From: CAZWDL01 sp964632995
GTDB taxonomy: Bacteria > Bacteroidota > Bacteroidia > Chitinophagales > Saprospiraceae
NCBI GenBank assembly: GCA_964632995.1
Contig: CAZWDL010000002.1
Coordinates: forward strand, 62,001 to 126,000
Direction: 5' to 3'
DNA: 64,000 nt
Part shown: positions 34,715 through 43,981 of the stretch, piece after piece
How the letters are laid out: every line of letters starts with the position of its first letter
How positions within the stretch are numbered: position 1 is the stretch's first letter
Notes under the pieces: model-generated
The model's input: only the letters and a program-made list of their open reading frames with translations
Databases searched by the model: none
Told to the model about the DNA's origin: nothing
Position numbers and translations under genes: made by a program

Positions 34715-37700
34715 ATGAACAGCTGCAGAAACACCGCCCTATCCCTGCTCGTGATTTTTCTCTCCTTTGCAGCCGCGCTCACTGCTCAGGATAATGAAAA
34801 CTGTACTGGCTTCGAAGATCTACCCGCAGGAGCTGTATATGGGGAAAGAACCGGTTATGAGCCAGGCGATATTTTCTACGCCTTGGACAATATCCCGGTA
34901 AGCCTGGAAGAATTCAATTATTTGAACGGAACATCGGACTTTTGGAACGTCCAAGTCTGGACCGATGAAATCGGATGGGATTTCGGCTCCGGGAAAAAGC
35001 TTTTTGTCAGCAACATTAACCTGCGTCTGAATTTTAGCAGCCTCGGCACTACCGCCGACCGCGTTTGCGTGCGCATCTTCGATGGCGGTGGGGAAAATAA
35101 TTTTTCAGTTAACGGCGCTCAAGTACAAATCTTCCGCAGCCCGATGCGCGGAACCGACTTCCCTTTGGAAATTGCCCCCGGTGTGACCATGACCGCCACG
35201 TACGACGATCCGGACAGCGACTTCATCGGCACCCTTTGTTTCGAGGGACAAATCGAAACCTTGCTTATCGGAGGGCAGGAGTTTGCCATTGACGATCTCT
35301 GTTACACTCTGAGCACAGCTCCGGAATATTGCAAAGCCGAGAGCCTTGAAGGATCAGTGACGGGGTGCAATGACGGGGGCGGGTACGATCTTGAACTTGC
35401 TCTGAATTCCAGCTCCGGAGTTCCGGCAAATACTTCCTATGAGGTATACGTCGCCAACGAATATATCGGCAATTTTGAGTCTGAAAACGGAGAAGTCAAC
35501 TTATCTGGCATTCCCATCCCCGATACCACGGCCGTCGTCGCTGTTTGCGAATCCGGAGTGGTTCCGGGAGAAAGCCCGTGCTGTGTGTATTCTTTGATAG
35601 AAAGACCACTTACCTGCCCGCCGCCGCCCGATTGCCAAATCGGCGAACTGATCATTTCAGACGTGGAATGCATCACCCCCTACTACTTCAACGCTACGAT
35701 CGACTTCGAGCACCGCGGCACTGGCGAAACATTCAAAATCATCATCGGAGACGGCATCTATGGGGAAGTGCCTTATGATGAACTCCCCTATCGCCTTCAG
35801 AGAATTCCCTTACCCTCCAACCCGGATGCTACCGAAACGGTCATCGGCATCTGCGATGTACAATTGCCTAATTGCTGCAAGCGAACTTTTGTGGAGTTAC
35901 CGTGCCGGGCAGCAAAGTGCGAGTTTCAAGATCTGAGCGTATCTGACCTCACCTGCAACGAAGACGGTACTTATAACACTACCCTTAATTTTAACTTTTC
36001 CGGACAGGCAACGCGCTTCTTTTTGGAAACCAACGGCGGTTTCCGGGAATTCTTTGAAGTAGCCGACTTACCCATCCGCCTGGAAGGATTGCCCCGGCCT
36101 AACAATACCACCCGGGACCGATTCTTCATCTGCTTCCCGGAAATCATTGACACTGAAGAGCCCTGCTGTGAAGATGCCGTCATCGAACTTCCCTGCCCCG
36201 GGCCGGTTTGCGACATCCGCGACCTGACGGTCAACGACATCCAGTGCCATGAAAACGGAACTTACAACGCCACCCTCAATTTCAACCACGGTTCCGGCGT
36301 ACAACGCTTTATCGTCGAAACCGGCAGCGGGTTCCGGGGAGAATTCAACGTAGCTGACCTGCCCCTTCGACTGGAGGGCTTACCGCTGAGGGAAGGCGCC
36401 CTTCGCGACCAGCTCTTTGTCTGTCTCCCGGAGGCAGCTAACTCCGAAGCCCCCTGTTGTGAAAACCTGGTCATCGAGGTTCCCTGTCCCGGCGCCGATT
36501 GCGGAATCCGGGATCTGGTGATCGATGACATCAGCTGTAACGACGACGGCACCTACAATGCCACCCTCAATTTCAACTATCCCTACGGCGCCCAGCGATT
36601 TCTACTCGAAACCGCAGGTGGTTTCCGGGAAAGCTTCACCCTGGCCGATCTGCCCCTCCGTCTGGAAGGACTGCCGCAAGCGGAGGGCGCCGCCCGCGAC
36701 AAATTTTTTGTCTGCCTTCCCCTCTCAAGCAGTTCCAATGAATTATGCTGCGTTGAACAGAGCGTCGACCTACCTTGTAGTACAGTCCCTTGCATGATCA
36801 GCAACCTTCAGGTCATTCCCTCGGCCTGTAATGAGGAAGAGCGTTATCAACTCCGTGTAAATTTCCGGCACAATCAGTCCGAAGGAAAGTTTGTTCTCGG
36901 CATCAATGATGAGCAGAGAGGGATTTATCGCTACTCCGATCTGCCGCTGCTGCTGGGGCCCTTCGCCGGCCCGCTGGAGGAGCCCCTGCTCTTCACCGTT
37001 TTCGATCAAAATAATCCGGAGTGCCGCACCCGCTATCAGTTGGACCCCTTCGAATGCGAACCACCGGCCTGTGAACTGGGTGAACTCCGGGTCTACGATA
37101 TTGAATGCCAGGATGATGGCACCTACACCGCCATGGTCGACTTCAGCCGCCGCGGCGCGGGCGAGCGTTTCTATCTGCACACCCGCGGCGGATTCCGGGG
37201 CGAGTTCGGCTACGAGGAACTGCCGCTGCGTTTGGAAAACCTGCCGCTGCGTCCCACCGGCGATGGGTTCGAATTCGAGGATGTCTTTGAAATTTGCGAT
37301 TTATCTACCCAGGGATGCTGTCTGCGACGATCCGTATTCCTCCCCTGCGACGATAGTCAGTGCCGCTTCCTCGATCTGCGCGCTGAGGTGGAGGATTGCA
37401 ACGATCAACAGTTCTACATTCAGCTTTCCTTCGACCCACAAGGCACCGGCAGCCTCGGCTTCCTGGCATTTATTGACGGTAATATTTTCGGTCCCTTCTC
37501 CTATGAAACACCGGAGGTCCGTCTCGGGCCTTTCTCCGCCGGCGGCAGTGAAGTCTACGATATTCTCCTGATCGACGCGGTACATCCGACCTGCTATGCC
37601 TATATGGAAATCGGTCCTGTCGACTGCGAGACGGAATGCCGAATCAGCGAGGTGAGCCTGGTTAATGAAGGCTGTGATCGTGAAGGCAGGCACCGCTTTC

Positions 37701-38932
37701 TGCTCGACTTCGAATACCGGCAGCCGGGCAATGATTTTTTTGAAATCTTTTACGGAGAAGAGCAGCTGGGCACTATTCCGCTTTCAGATCTTCCCTATCG
37801 CTTTGATCTCCTATTCCCTGAGGAAGCTCCCGAAACTACCACTTTCAAGATCTGCATCGACGATCAACCGGATTGCTGCCGGGAAGTCAGTATCGTAATC
37901 GAAAATTGCTTCGATGACAACCCGGAAAGCGATAAAGTGTGGCCCGGCGACGCCAATACCGACAACATCGCCAATCATATTGACCTTCTGCCCATTGGCC
38001 TGGCCTTCGGAACGGAGGGGCCGCCGCGTCGGCAGACCGGCGACACCTGGGAAGGACTACAGGCTGAGGACTGGACAGCGTCCTTCACCGATGGAACCAA
38101 CTACAAACACGCCGATACCAACGGCGACGGCTTCATCAACGCCGCCGACACTATTGCCATCGCGGTCAATTACAACCGCACCCACGGCCGGGTCCAAACA
38201 CCTGTAGAACTGCCGACGACCGACCTCGATCCCCCCATCTTCGTCGATCTACCGGATGCGGACGACGTCGCCGACGGAACAGAATTCCGCATTCCCATCG
38301 TCCTGGGCGCTGAAGAGTCCGTAGTTGAAGATATCTACGGCGTTGCCTTCACCCTAGAATTCGATCCAGAAGTCATCAAACCCGAAAGCGTTCGCCTCTT
38401 TTATCCCGCTACCTGGATCGGCGAACCGGGGATCAACTCCATGGCCTTTGACAGCCTCTTTGCTGAAGACGGCCTTATTGAAATTGCCCTGACCAGGACG
38501 GACGGCAACGTCGTCTCCGGCTACGGTCCCATCGCCTACCTCGGAGGCATCATCGATGATATTGCCGGACTGCATGAGATCAGGGTTGGAATAGACCGGG
38601 CGGTGGCGCTAAATGTGCTCGGCGACTGGATTCCTCTGCGGGGAGTTGAAAATTCGGTGGGAATGAGCGACGTCACCGATGAACTGGGTAAAATCGACCT
38701 GCGTCGAGGCCTCCGCCTCTGGCCCAACCCCGTCCGCGACCTGCTCAATATCCACAATCGCGCCGGTCTGCCCGTCGAATGGATCGAAATTCTCGATCCC
38801 CGCGGTCGCCGGATAGGAGCACGACTTTTTCAGCAATCGACCGTGCCGGTGAGCGATTTGCCGGAGGGTCCCTACTTTCTGCGAATGAAGATCGGAAAGC
38901 ACGTGATTACGGAGCGATTTGTGAAAATGTAA
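34715..38932 (+). CDS. Giant secreted modular protein with T9SS C-terminal sorting domain
   Basis: A 1405-residue protein exported by Sec (signal cut after LTAQ, about 25) and then by the Por/T9SS, as shown by the C-terminal LRLWPNPVRDLLNIHN...GPYFLRMKIGKHVITERFVKM pattern. After a lectin-like beta domain (about 30-205) come eight to nine tandem modules of about 95 residues, each with Cys at the start, DGTYNATLNFN-type strand, GGFR, DLPLRLEGLP, and PCC near the end. They are followed by a dockerin-like part (WPGDANTDN; ADTNGDGFINAAD; about 1077-1155) and a cohesin-like domain (about 1180-1280). Likely a surface adhesin or fibre. GTG 34679 is an alternative start. Confidence 0.9.
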   Translation: MNSCRNTALSLLVIFLSFAAALTAQDNENCTGFEDLPAGAVYGERTGYEPGDIFYALDNIPVSLEEFNYLNGTSDFWNVQVWTDEIGWDFGSGKKLFVSNINLRLNFSSLGTTADRVCVRIFDGGGENNFSVNGAQVQIFRSPMRGTDFPLEIAPGVTMTATYDDPDSDFIGTLCFEGQIETLLIGGQEFAIDDLCYTLSTAPEYCKAESLEGSVTGCNDGGGYDLELALNSSSGVPANTSYEVYVANEYIGNFESENGEVNLSGIPIPDTTAVVAVCESGVVPGESPCCVYSLIERPLTCPPPPDCQIGELIISDVECITPYYFNATIDFEHRGTGETFKIIIGDGIYGEVPYDELPYRLQRIPLPSNPDATETVIGICDVQLPNCCKRTFVELPCRAAKCEFQDLSVSDLTCNEDGTYNTTLNFNFSGQATRFFLETNGGFREFFEVADLPIRLEGLPRPNNTTRDRFFICFPEIIDTEEPCCEDAVIELPCPGPVCDIRDLTVNDIQCHENGTYNATLNFNHGSGVQRFIVETGSGFRGEFNVADLPLRLEGLPLREGALRDQLFVCLPEAANSEAPCCENLVIEVPCPGADCGIRDLVIDDISCNDDGTYNATLNFNYPYGAQRFLLETAGGFRESFTLADLPLRLEGLPQAEGAARDKFFVCLPLSSSSNELCCVEQSVDLPCSTVPCMISNLQVIPSACNEEERYQLRVNFRHNQSEGKFVLGINDEQRGIYRYSDLPLLLGPFAGPLEEPLLFTVFDQNNPECRTRYQLDPFECEPPACELGELRVYDIECQDDGTYTAMVDFSRRGAGERFYLHTRGGFRGEFGYEELPLRLENLPLRPTGDGFEFEDVFEICDLSTQGCCLRRSVFLPCDDSQCRFLDLRAEVEDCNDQQFYIQLSFDPQGTGSLGFLAFIDGNIFGPFSYETPEVRLGPFSAGGSEVYDILLIDAVHPTCYAYMEIGPVDCETECRISEVSLVNEGCDREGRHRFLLDFEYRQPGNDFFEIFYGEEQLGTIPLSDLPYRFDLLFPEEAPETTTFKICIDDQPDCCREVSIVIENCFDDNPESDKVWPGDANTDNIANHIDLLPIGLAFGTEGPPRRQTGDTWEGLQAEDWTASFTDGTNYKHADTNGDGFINAADTIAIAVNYNRTHGRVQTPVELPTTDLDPPIFVDLPDADDVADGTEFRIPIVLGAEESVVEDIYGVAFTLEFDPEVIKPESVRLFYPATWIGEPGINSMAFDSLFAEDGLIEIALTRTDGNVVSGYGPIAYLGGIIDDIAGLHEIRVGIDRAVALNVLGDWIPLRGVENSVGMSDVTDELGKIDLRRGLRLWPNPVRDLLNIHNRAGLPVEWIEILDPRGRRIGARLFQQSTVPVSDLPEGPYFLRMKIGKHVITERFVKM
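35633..37912 (+). repeat. Eight tandem ~285-base coding repeats (cysteine-rich modules)
   Basis: Module starts (first Cys codon) fall near 35633, 35918, 36209, 36500, 36793, 37070, 37361 and 37638; a more diverged module lies before them from about 35329. Modules 2-4 are close to one another in protein and DNA, which suggests recent duplication; modules 5, 7 and 8 are diverged. Each has six or so Cys with a C-terminal CC pair. Confidence 0.85.
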
Positions 38933-39026
38933 TGGAAAATAGAAAATCCGTAACCGAAAGCAGAAATACAGGATAAAACACCCCACTCCAATACGGATCA
39001 AATCCCAAATACTTATAGTTAGTATG

Positions 39027-39057
39027 GAGACCGCTCCTTCGGGAGGGGTCTCTCTTT
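39027..39057 (+). terminator. Rho-independent terminator with UUCG loop
   Basis: An 11-bp stem with one mismatch (39027-39037 with 39042-39052) closes the stable tetraloop TTCG and is followed by TCTTT. It ends the giant T9SS protein gene. Confidence 0.85.
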
Positions 39058-39100
39058 GTCAAGGATTGGGGGATTGAATAAATTCCCATACATTCACTCC

Positions 39101-40261
39101 ATGGAAAACACCAAAGACATACTTGCCCGGCTCGTCGCTTTTCCAACGGTGAGCCACCGGAGCAACATGGATATCGTCACTTACCTGCAGGATTATCTGA
39201 AAAATTACGGAGTGGAAACCCACCTGGTGCGGGACCCTGAGGAGGACAAGGCCTCGCTGCACTGCCGGATCGGCCCGGCCGTTAACGGTGGAATCATTTT
39301 GTCCGGCCATACTGACGTAGTGCCCGCGGAGGGACAGCCCTGGGATACGGATCCTTTCCAACTAACGGAGCGCGACGGCAAACTGTACGGCCGCGGCAGC
39401 GCCGATATGAAGGGCTTTCTGGCCTGTTGCCTCTCGGCCGTACCTGACATGGTAGCTGCCAACCTGAAAAAGCCTGTTTATTTTGCCTTTTCCTACGATG
39501 AAGAAACCGGCTGTCAGGCCGCACCGGCACTAATAGAGGATTTTAAAAATCACTACACGGAACGAGCCCGCTACGCCATCATCGGGGAGCCTTCCGAAAT
39601 GCACCCTATCGCAGGTCAGAAAGGTATCAGTGTTTTCCGGACCACTGTCACCGGCTCGCAGGGACACAGTAGCCGCATCCGGCAGGAGGTAAGTGCTATA
39701 CACGTAGCGGCTAAGCTAATACAGTGGCTGGAGGGAAAAATGGACATCCTGATCGGGGAAGGACACACCGATGATCGCTTTGATCCCAATCACACTTCTT
39801 TACACGTAGGCGTGATCGAAGGCGGCATTGCGCCGAACGTGATCGCCGGGGCCTGCACCTTCGAATGGGACTTGCGGGTGATTCCCGAGGACGACCCCCG
39901 GCAAATTCTGGACGAATTCCAGGCTTTTTGTCAGGAACTGACCTTATCCTTACAACAGCGCTTCGCCGGAGCTGCTATACAGACGGAAGTTTTGCACCCC
40001 TTTGTGCCCCCGCTCGATACGGCGGCCGACAGCGCCGTCGCCCGACTCATTACCCGCCTCAGCGGCTACAAAGAGCTGCAAACGGTAGCCTACGCTGCAG
40101 AAGCCGGGCAGTTTGCTGAAGGCGGCTTCGAAGCGGTTATCTGCGGGCCCGGCTCCATTGCACAAGCCCACCGCGCCAATGAGTTCATATCAGTGGATCA
40201 GCTTGAAAAAGGCGACAGCTTCATCCGGGCAGTCATTCGTTACCTGGAAAACACGGCATAA
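39101..40261 (+). CDS. argE: Acetylornithine deacetylase (M20 family)
   Basis: A 386-residue metallo-hydrolase. It reads LSGHTDVVPAEGQPWDTDPF (metal His/Asp), YGRGSADMKGFLACCL (bridging Asp) and DEETGC (catalytic and metal Glu pair), then the C-terminal His in AHRANEFI. These are the M20/ArgE signatures; the close match to ArgE layout (GIAPNVIAGACTFEWDLRVIP dimer domain) supports acetylornithine as substrate in arginine synthesis, though succinyl-diaminopimelate desuccinylase is a relative. The ATG at 39101 is chosen over a TTG at 39056 that lies inside the upstream terminator. A strong terminator follows. Confidence 0.92.
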   Translation: MENTKDILARLVAFPTVSHRSNMDIVTYLQDYLKNYGVETHLVRDPEEDKASLHCRIGPAVNGGIILSGHTDVVPAEGQPWDTDPFQLTERDGKLYGRGSADMKGFLACCLSAVPDMVAANLKKPVYFAFSYDEETGCQAAPALIEDFKNHYTERARYAIIGEPSEMHPIAGQKGISVFRTTVTGSQGHSSRIRQEVSAIHVAAKLIQWLEGKMDILIGEGHTDDRFDPNHTSLHVGVIEGGIAPNVIAGACTFEWDLRVIPEDDPRQILDEFQAFCQELTLSLQQRFAGAAIQTEVLHPFVPPLDTAADSAVARLITRLSGYKELQTVAYAAEAGQFAEGGFEAVICGPGSIAQAHRANEFISVDQLEKGDSFIRAVIRYLENTA

Positions 40262-40265
40262 AAAA

Positions 40266-40302
40266 GAAACGGAAATGGTGCAATGACCATTTCCGTTCTT
40301 TT
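40266..40302. terminator. Bidirectional rho-independent terminator
   Basis: AACGGAAATGGT (40268-40279) pairs perfectly with ACCATTTCCGTT (40286-40297), flanked by A and T runs. It separates argE from the convergent fasciclin gene. Confidence 0.88.
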
Positions 40303-40327
40303 ACGAATCAATAATTCTTATTTATGC

Positions 40328-40888
40328 TTACTGCGCCTGCGGGGGCATGATCACCTGATCGATGACATGCACCACGCCGTTGGAAGCTTCAACGTCCGGC
40401 TGCACTACGGTAGCGCCGTTGATCATCACCGTACCGTCGTCCGCAATGGAAACGGTAATTTCAGCTCCGTTGACCGTATTTGCAGTCATACCATCGGAAA
40501 GATCAGTAGATTTCACCTCTCCTTGTACGACGTGGTAGGTCAGGATGCTGGCGAGCTGATCCTTATTTTCGGGCTTGAGCAAGGACTCGAGCGTTCCCTC
40601 GGGCAGGGCATCAAAGGCCGCATTCGTCGGGGCGAAAACAGTGAAAGGACCTTCGCTCTGCAGCGTACTGACCAGATCTGCTGCCTTTACTGCCGCCACC
40701 AGAGTGGATAAGGACTCAGTTCCGGAAGCCAATGCAACGATATCGGGTTGCGATTCTTCCATGGGTTGCTCTTCCGCAGCCGCGGTTCCTTCCTCCATGG
40801 TTTCTTCAGTTGTTTCTTCTGCCGTTTCGGTCTGGCCGCCACAGGCAGTGAGCGTTACAGCAAGTAGGATAATCAAGAAGCGTTTCAT
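40328..40888 (-). CDS. Fasciclin (FAS1) domain lipoprotein
   Basis: A 186-residue protein with lipobox LAVTLTACGGQ (Cys about 16), an acidic Glu/Thr-rich linker (about 20-45), and one FAS1 domain (about 50-183). The FAS1 H1 and H2 boxes are clear: GPFTVFAPTNAAFDALP and the C-terminal NGVVHVIDQVIMPP; YHVVQGEV lies between. FAS1 proteins mediate cell-surface or matrix adhesion. Single gene. A weak promoter-like TACTCTTTG with 3-base spacer lies upstream on the same strand. Confidence 0.93.
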   Translation of the reverse strand: MKRFLIILLAVTLTACGGQTETAEETTEETMEEGTAAAEEQPMEESQPDIVALASGTESLSTLVAAVKAADLVSTLQSEGPFTVFAPTNAAFDALPEGTLESLLKPENKDQLASILTYHVVQGEVKSTDLSDGMTANTVNGAEITVSIADDGTVMINGATVVQPDVEASNGVVHVIDQVIMPPQAQ

Positions 40889-40993
40889 TATAAACGGGTT
40901 TTTTTTAAGTGAAAATTCAAAGAGTAAACTGTAGTAGAGATGGAATGTTTAGAATTTTCAAAAAAAAATGACAATAATAAGCCCTCCTTTTTA

Positions 40994-42229
40994 CTATTCG
41001 AAATCCTCATAAAGCAAATACTTAGCCCGGACGGCCATAAAAGTCCTCAGTTCTTCCTGCCAACCGGCGCGTATTTCACCGGCCGTTTTACCAGCGACGA
41101 TCTGGGCGCGCAGGCTGGGGCCGCCGGCCAGTTTATCAATCCACAGGTTTTTCAGAAAGAAATTATCCTTATCGGGAAAGTTGCGGTAAAAGTCGATGAG
41201 ATAGTCGATATTGACCTGCGCCATGCGCTGCAGCTGTTCCAACGGGGTTGTACTCAGATCGTAGCCCCGGCACTGTTGTCCTTCCAGCTTGGGGTTCATC
41301 GCACCAGGCCGGGGTACTGGCGTAAAGGTAAAGTCTCCTTCCGGATAATCAGGATGACCGATTACCTGAAATTGCTTGACGGTTCCGCGGCCCACGCTGG
41401 CAACCGTGCCCTCAAAGAAACACAGGGAGGAGTACAGATATATCGCTTTCATATTCGGAAGGTTGGGCGATGGCTTCACCGGTAGGTGGTAAAACGTGTT
41501 GTGATCGTATTGCTCGCATTTGATAACGGTCAACTCACAGGCAACTCCCTCCTCCAGCCAGCCTTCCCCGTTCACCATTTGCGCGTATTCACCCACCGTC
41601 ATGCCGTGCGACACCGGTATAGGGTGCATCCCCACGAAGGATTCGTAGCCGGGCTGCCGCACGGGACCATCGACATAGTGGCCATTGGGATTGGGGCGGT
41701 CCAGCACCATGAAGGGTATGCCGTTTTTGGCGCAAGCCTGCATCACATAGGACATGGTGGAAATGTAGGTATAAAAACGGGCGCCCACATCCTGAATATC
41801 AAAGATCACCCAGTCTAATCCCTGCAGGTCTTCGGCAGTAGGCTCCCGTTTACTGCCGTACAGCGAGATCAGCGGAATGCCCGTACGGGGGTCTTTGCCG
41901 TCCTTGATCTTTTCCCCGGCATCAGCCTCCCCCCGGAAACCGTGCTCGGGCGAGAAGATTGCTTTGATATCGACACCCAGGCTATGCAGGGAATCAGCCA
42001 GATGGGTATTCCCAATCATAGAGGTGTGATTAACCAGCAGGGCTACTTTCTTCCCTTCAATCAGCGGCAGGTAGGCATCCATCCGGGCAGCCCCTACGAC
42101 CACCTTTTCGAATTCCGTTTCACTGACTTCGGAATCGGGCGGCGCCGGCAGCTCGCTTTTGTTCTGTTGGTTACAATTCCAAAGCAGGCCCGCCAGGAGT
42201 AAAACGACAAGATCAACAGTTAGCTTCAT
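40994..42229 (-). CDS. Exo-beta-N-acetylmuramidase NamZ-type (DUF1343) lipoprotein
   Basis: A 411-residue protein with lipobox LAGLLWNC (Cys about 19). The catalytic part matches the DUF1343/NamZ family: ALLVNHTSMIG, FSPEHGFRGEADAG, LDWVIFDIQDVGARFYTYIST, LDRPNPN and GRGTVKQFQVIG are conserved blocks; the Glu/Asp in PEHGF are the likely catalytic site. NamZ trims N-acetylmuramic acid from the non-reducing ends of peptidoglycan fragments, so this protein probably acts in wall recycling in the periplasm. It ends 105 bases before the FAS1 gene on the same strand; the two are transcriptionally distinct by spacing. Confidence 0.92.
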   Translation of the reverse strand: MKLTVDLVVLLLAGLLWNCNQQNKSELPAPPDSEVSETEFEKVVVGAARMDAYLPLIEGKKVALLVNHTSMIGNTHLADSLHSLGVDIKAIFSPEHGFRGEADAGEKIKDGKDPRTGIPLISLYGSKREPTAEDLQGLDWVIFDIQDVGARFYTYISTMSYVMQACAKNGIPFMVLDRPNPNGHYVDGPVRQPGYESFVGMHPIPVSHGMTVGEYAQMVNGEGWLEEGVACELTVIKCEQYDHNTFYHLPVKPSPNLPNMKAIYLYSSLCFFEGTVASVGRGTVKQFQVIGHPDYPEGDFTFTPVPRPGAMNPKLEGQQCRGYDLSTTPLEQLQRMAQVNIDYLIDFYRNFPDKDNFFLKNLWIDKLAGGPSLRAQIVAGKTAGEIRAGWQEELRTFMAVRAKYLLYEDFE

Positions 42230-42548
42230 CTTTTTAATTTAGTAGTTGGTTATGAGGCGACCAATATAGCAAAAACCAGTTTCTTGCCTTTTGGAGATTA
42301 AGGGAGGAAGACCTAATTTTATCGCCCTCCTGAAACCAAAAAACAAATACTTGTTTTTAAAAAGCAAAATGTTTTATATTAGGGCAATTGACGGGACAAC
42401 CTCGAAATCATCCCCGAGCATAGAGATGACGCTTTGTGCGCTTCTACCTGCGGCGAAGACTAAACGCGATGGTGAAAGAGGTAAAGAGGTATCAGGGGAA
42501 GCAACGCAAAATCCTTACTAAAACCCGCAATTAACAAAACAGGAAGAG
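42230..42548. other. 319-base intergenic region
   Basis: No supported gene. It has an AT-rich hairpin (AAAAACAA 42339-42346 with TTGTTTTT 42351-42358, 4-base loop) and otherwise no clear signals. It lies between divergent genes, so promoters for both are expected but not recognised. Confidence 0.5.
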
Positions 42549-43943
42549 ATGAGTAAGCTCTACGCCATTGTCGATTTGGAAACCACCGGAGGGCGATACA
42601 TCCGGGACCGCGTCACGGAGATCGCTATTGTGTTACACGACGGCTGCCGGGTCATCGACACCTTTGAATCCCTGGTCAATCCGGAGTGCTACATCCCCTA
42701 CGGAATCACACAGCTGACGGGCATCACTCAGGAGATGGTCAACGAGGCGCCGAAATTTTATGAGATTGCCAAGCAGGTAGTAGAGATGACGGAGGGCGCT
42801 ATTTTCGTTGCGCACAATGTCCGCTTTGACTACAGTTTTCTGCGGGAGGAATTTTCCCGGCTCGGTTACACCTTCACCCGCAAGCAGCTCTGCACGGTTC
42901 GTCTGAGCCGCAAAACCTTTCCCGGCTACCCCTCCTACAGCCTCGGCAAGATTACCACCCATCTCGGTATTTCCATCGAGGCGCGCCACCGTGCTATGGG
43001 CGACGCCATGGCCACGGCGCAGTTGCTCGAGCGCATTCTCGTCAAAAACGGCAGTAGCGAAGCGGTAAAGAGCATGGTCAACCTGGGTATCCGGGAAGCC
43101 CTCTTACCGAAAAATTTTACGGTGGAGAAGATTCACGCCCTGCCCGAAGCCTGCGGCGTCTACTACTTTCATGACGAGCGCGGCGACGTGGTCTACGTAG
43201 GTAAAAGCATCAATATCAAAAAGCGGATTGCCGAACATTTTTCCGATAAAACCCAAAAGGCCAGTAAACTACAGCAGGCTGCTTACGACCTAAGCTATGA
43301 ACTCACCGGCAGCGAGCTGATCGCACTGCTGCTCGAATCGGCGGAAATCAAGCGACTGCGGCCGCCCATCAACCGCGCGCAGCGACAGCGGCGCTTTCCT
43401 TACGTCATCCATACCTATACCGATCAGGGTGGCTACCTTCGCTTCGACCTGGCGCATACCACCGCCCGGGAGCGCAAAAAGTTGCAGGTCATCTCGGAGT
43501 TCCCCTCCATGGGACGCGCCAAGGGACGCCTCAAACGGGTGCGGGAGGCATTTGAATTGTGCACCCGGCTGTGCGGCATTCAAAAAGGCAATGGCGCCTG
43601 TTTTGAGTTTCACCTTAAACAATGCCACGGCGCCTGCATCCGGCAGGAACCCGTCACCTCGTACAATGAGCGGGCGGAGGAGGCCCGGGAGTATCTGAAA
43701 ACCGTTTTTGAGGACAATTTTTTTATCATCGATCACGGCCGCTCGACCGATGAACGATCCGTAGTGTTGGTAGAGGATGGCCGGTACCGGGGGTACGGGT
43801 ACTGCTGTCCGGAAGACTTTTCCGGAAATCCGGAAGCGCTGCGGGATTTCATCAAACCTTACGAGGGCAATCCGGAAACCACCCGCATCATACAGCGGTA
43901 CTTAGATAAGAATAACCACGTACAGATACTTCCCATTGAGTAA
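42549..43943 (+). CDS. DEDDh exonuclease fused to a GIY-YIG (UvrC-like) nuclease
   Basis: A 464-residue fusion. Residues 1-170 form a DnaQ-type 3'-5' exonuclease: YAIVDLETTGG (ExoI, DxE), VAHNVRFDYSFL (ExoII) and RHRAMGDAMAT (ExoIII, HxxxxD). Residues about 195-280 form a GIY-YIG domain with CGVYYFHDERGDVVYVGKSI and KKRIAEHFSD. A UvrC-homology-like region with several Cys follows (CTRLCGIQKGNGACFEFHLKQCHGAC). Similar fusions are known in bacteria as DNA repair nucleases; the partner and substrate here are not known. Single gene. Confidence 0.93.
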   Translation: MSKLYAIVDLETTGGRYIRDRVTEIAIVLHDGCRVIDTFESLVNPECYIPYGITQLTGITQEMVNEAPKFYEIAKQVVEMTEGAIFVAHNVRFDYSFLREEFSRLGYTFTRKQLCTVRLSRKTFPGYPSYSLGKITTHLGISIEARHRAMGDAMATAQLLERILVKNGSSEAVKSMVNLGIREALLPKNFTVEKIHALPEACGVYYFHDERGDVVYVGKSINIKKRIAEHFSDKTQKASKLQQAAYDLSYELTGSELIALLLESAEIKRLRPPINRAQRQRRFPYVIHTYTDQGGYLRFDLAHTTARERKKLQVISEFPSMGRAKGRLKRVREAFELCTRLCGIQKGNGACFEFHLKQCHGACIRQEPVTSYNERAEEAREYLKTVFEDNFFIIDHGRSTDERSVVLVEDGRYRGYGYCCPEDFSGNPEALRDFIKPYEGNPETTRIIQRYLDKNNHVQILPIE

Positions 43944-43981
43944 GGTGGAACCGGGAAACTGTGAAACACCGTCCCTTCCGC

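Noticed and set aside
35633..37912. Regular direct repeats considered as CRISPR
   Set aside because: Repeat unit of about 285 bases is coding and in frame; not short repeats with spacers.
40283..40711. 142-residue plus frame under the FAS1 gene
   Set aside because: Antisense to a clear fasciclin domain.
42291..42521. 76-residue frame in the 42.2-42.5 kb gap
   Set aside because: Low-complexity Lys-rich start and no recognisable content.
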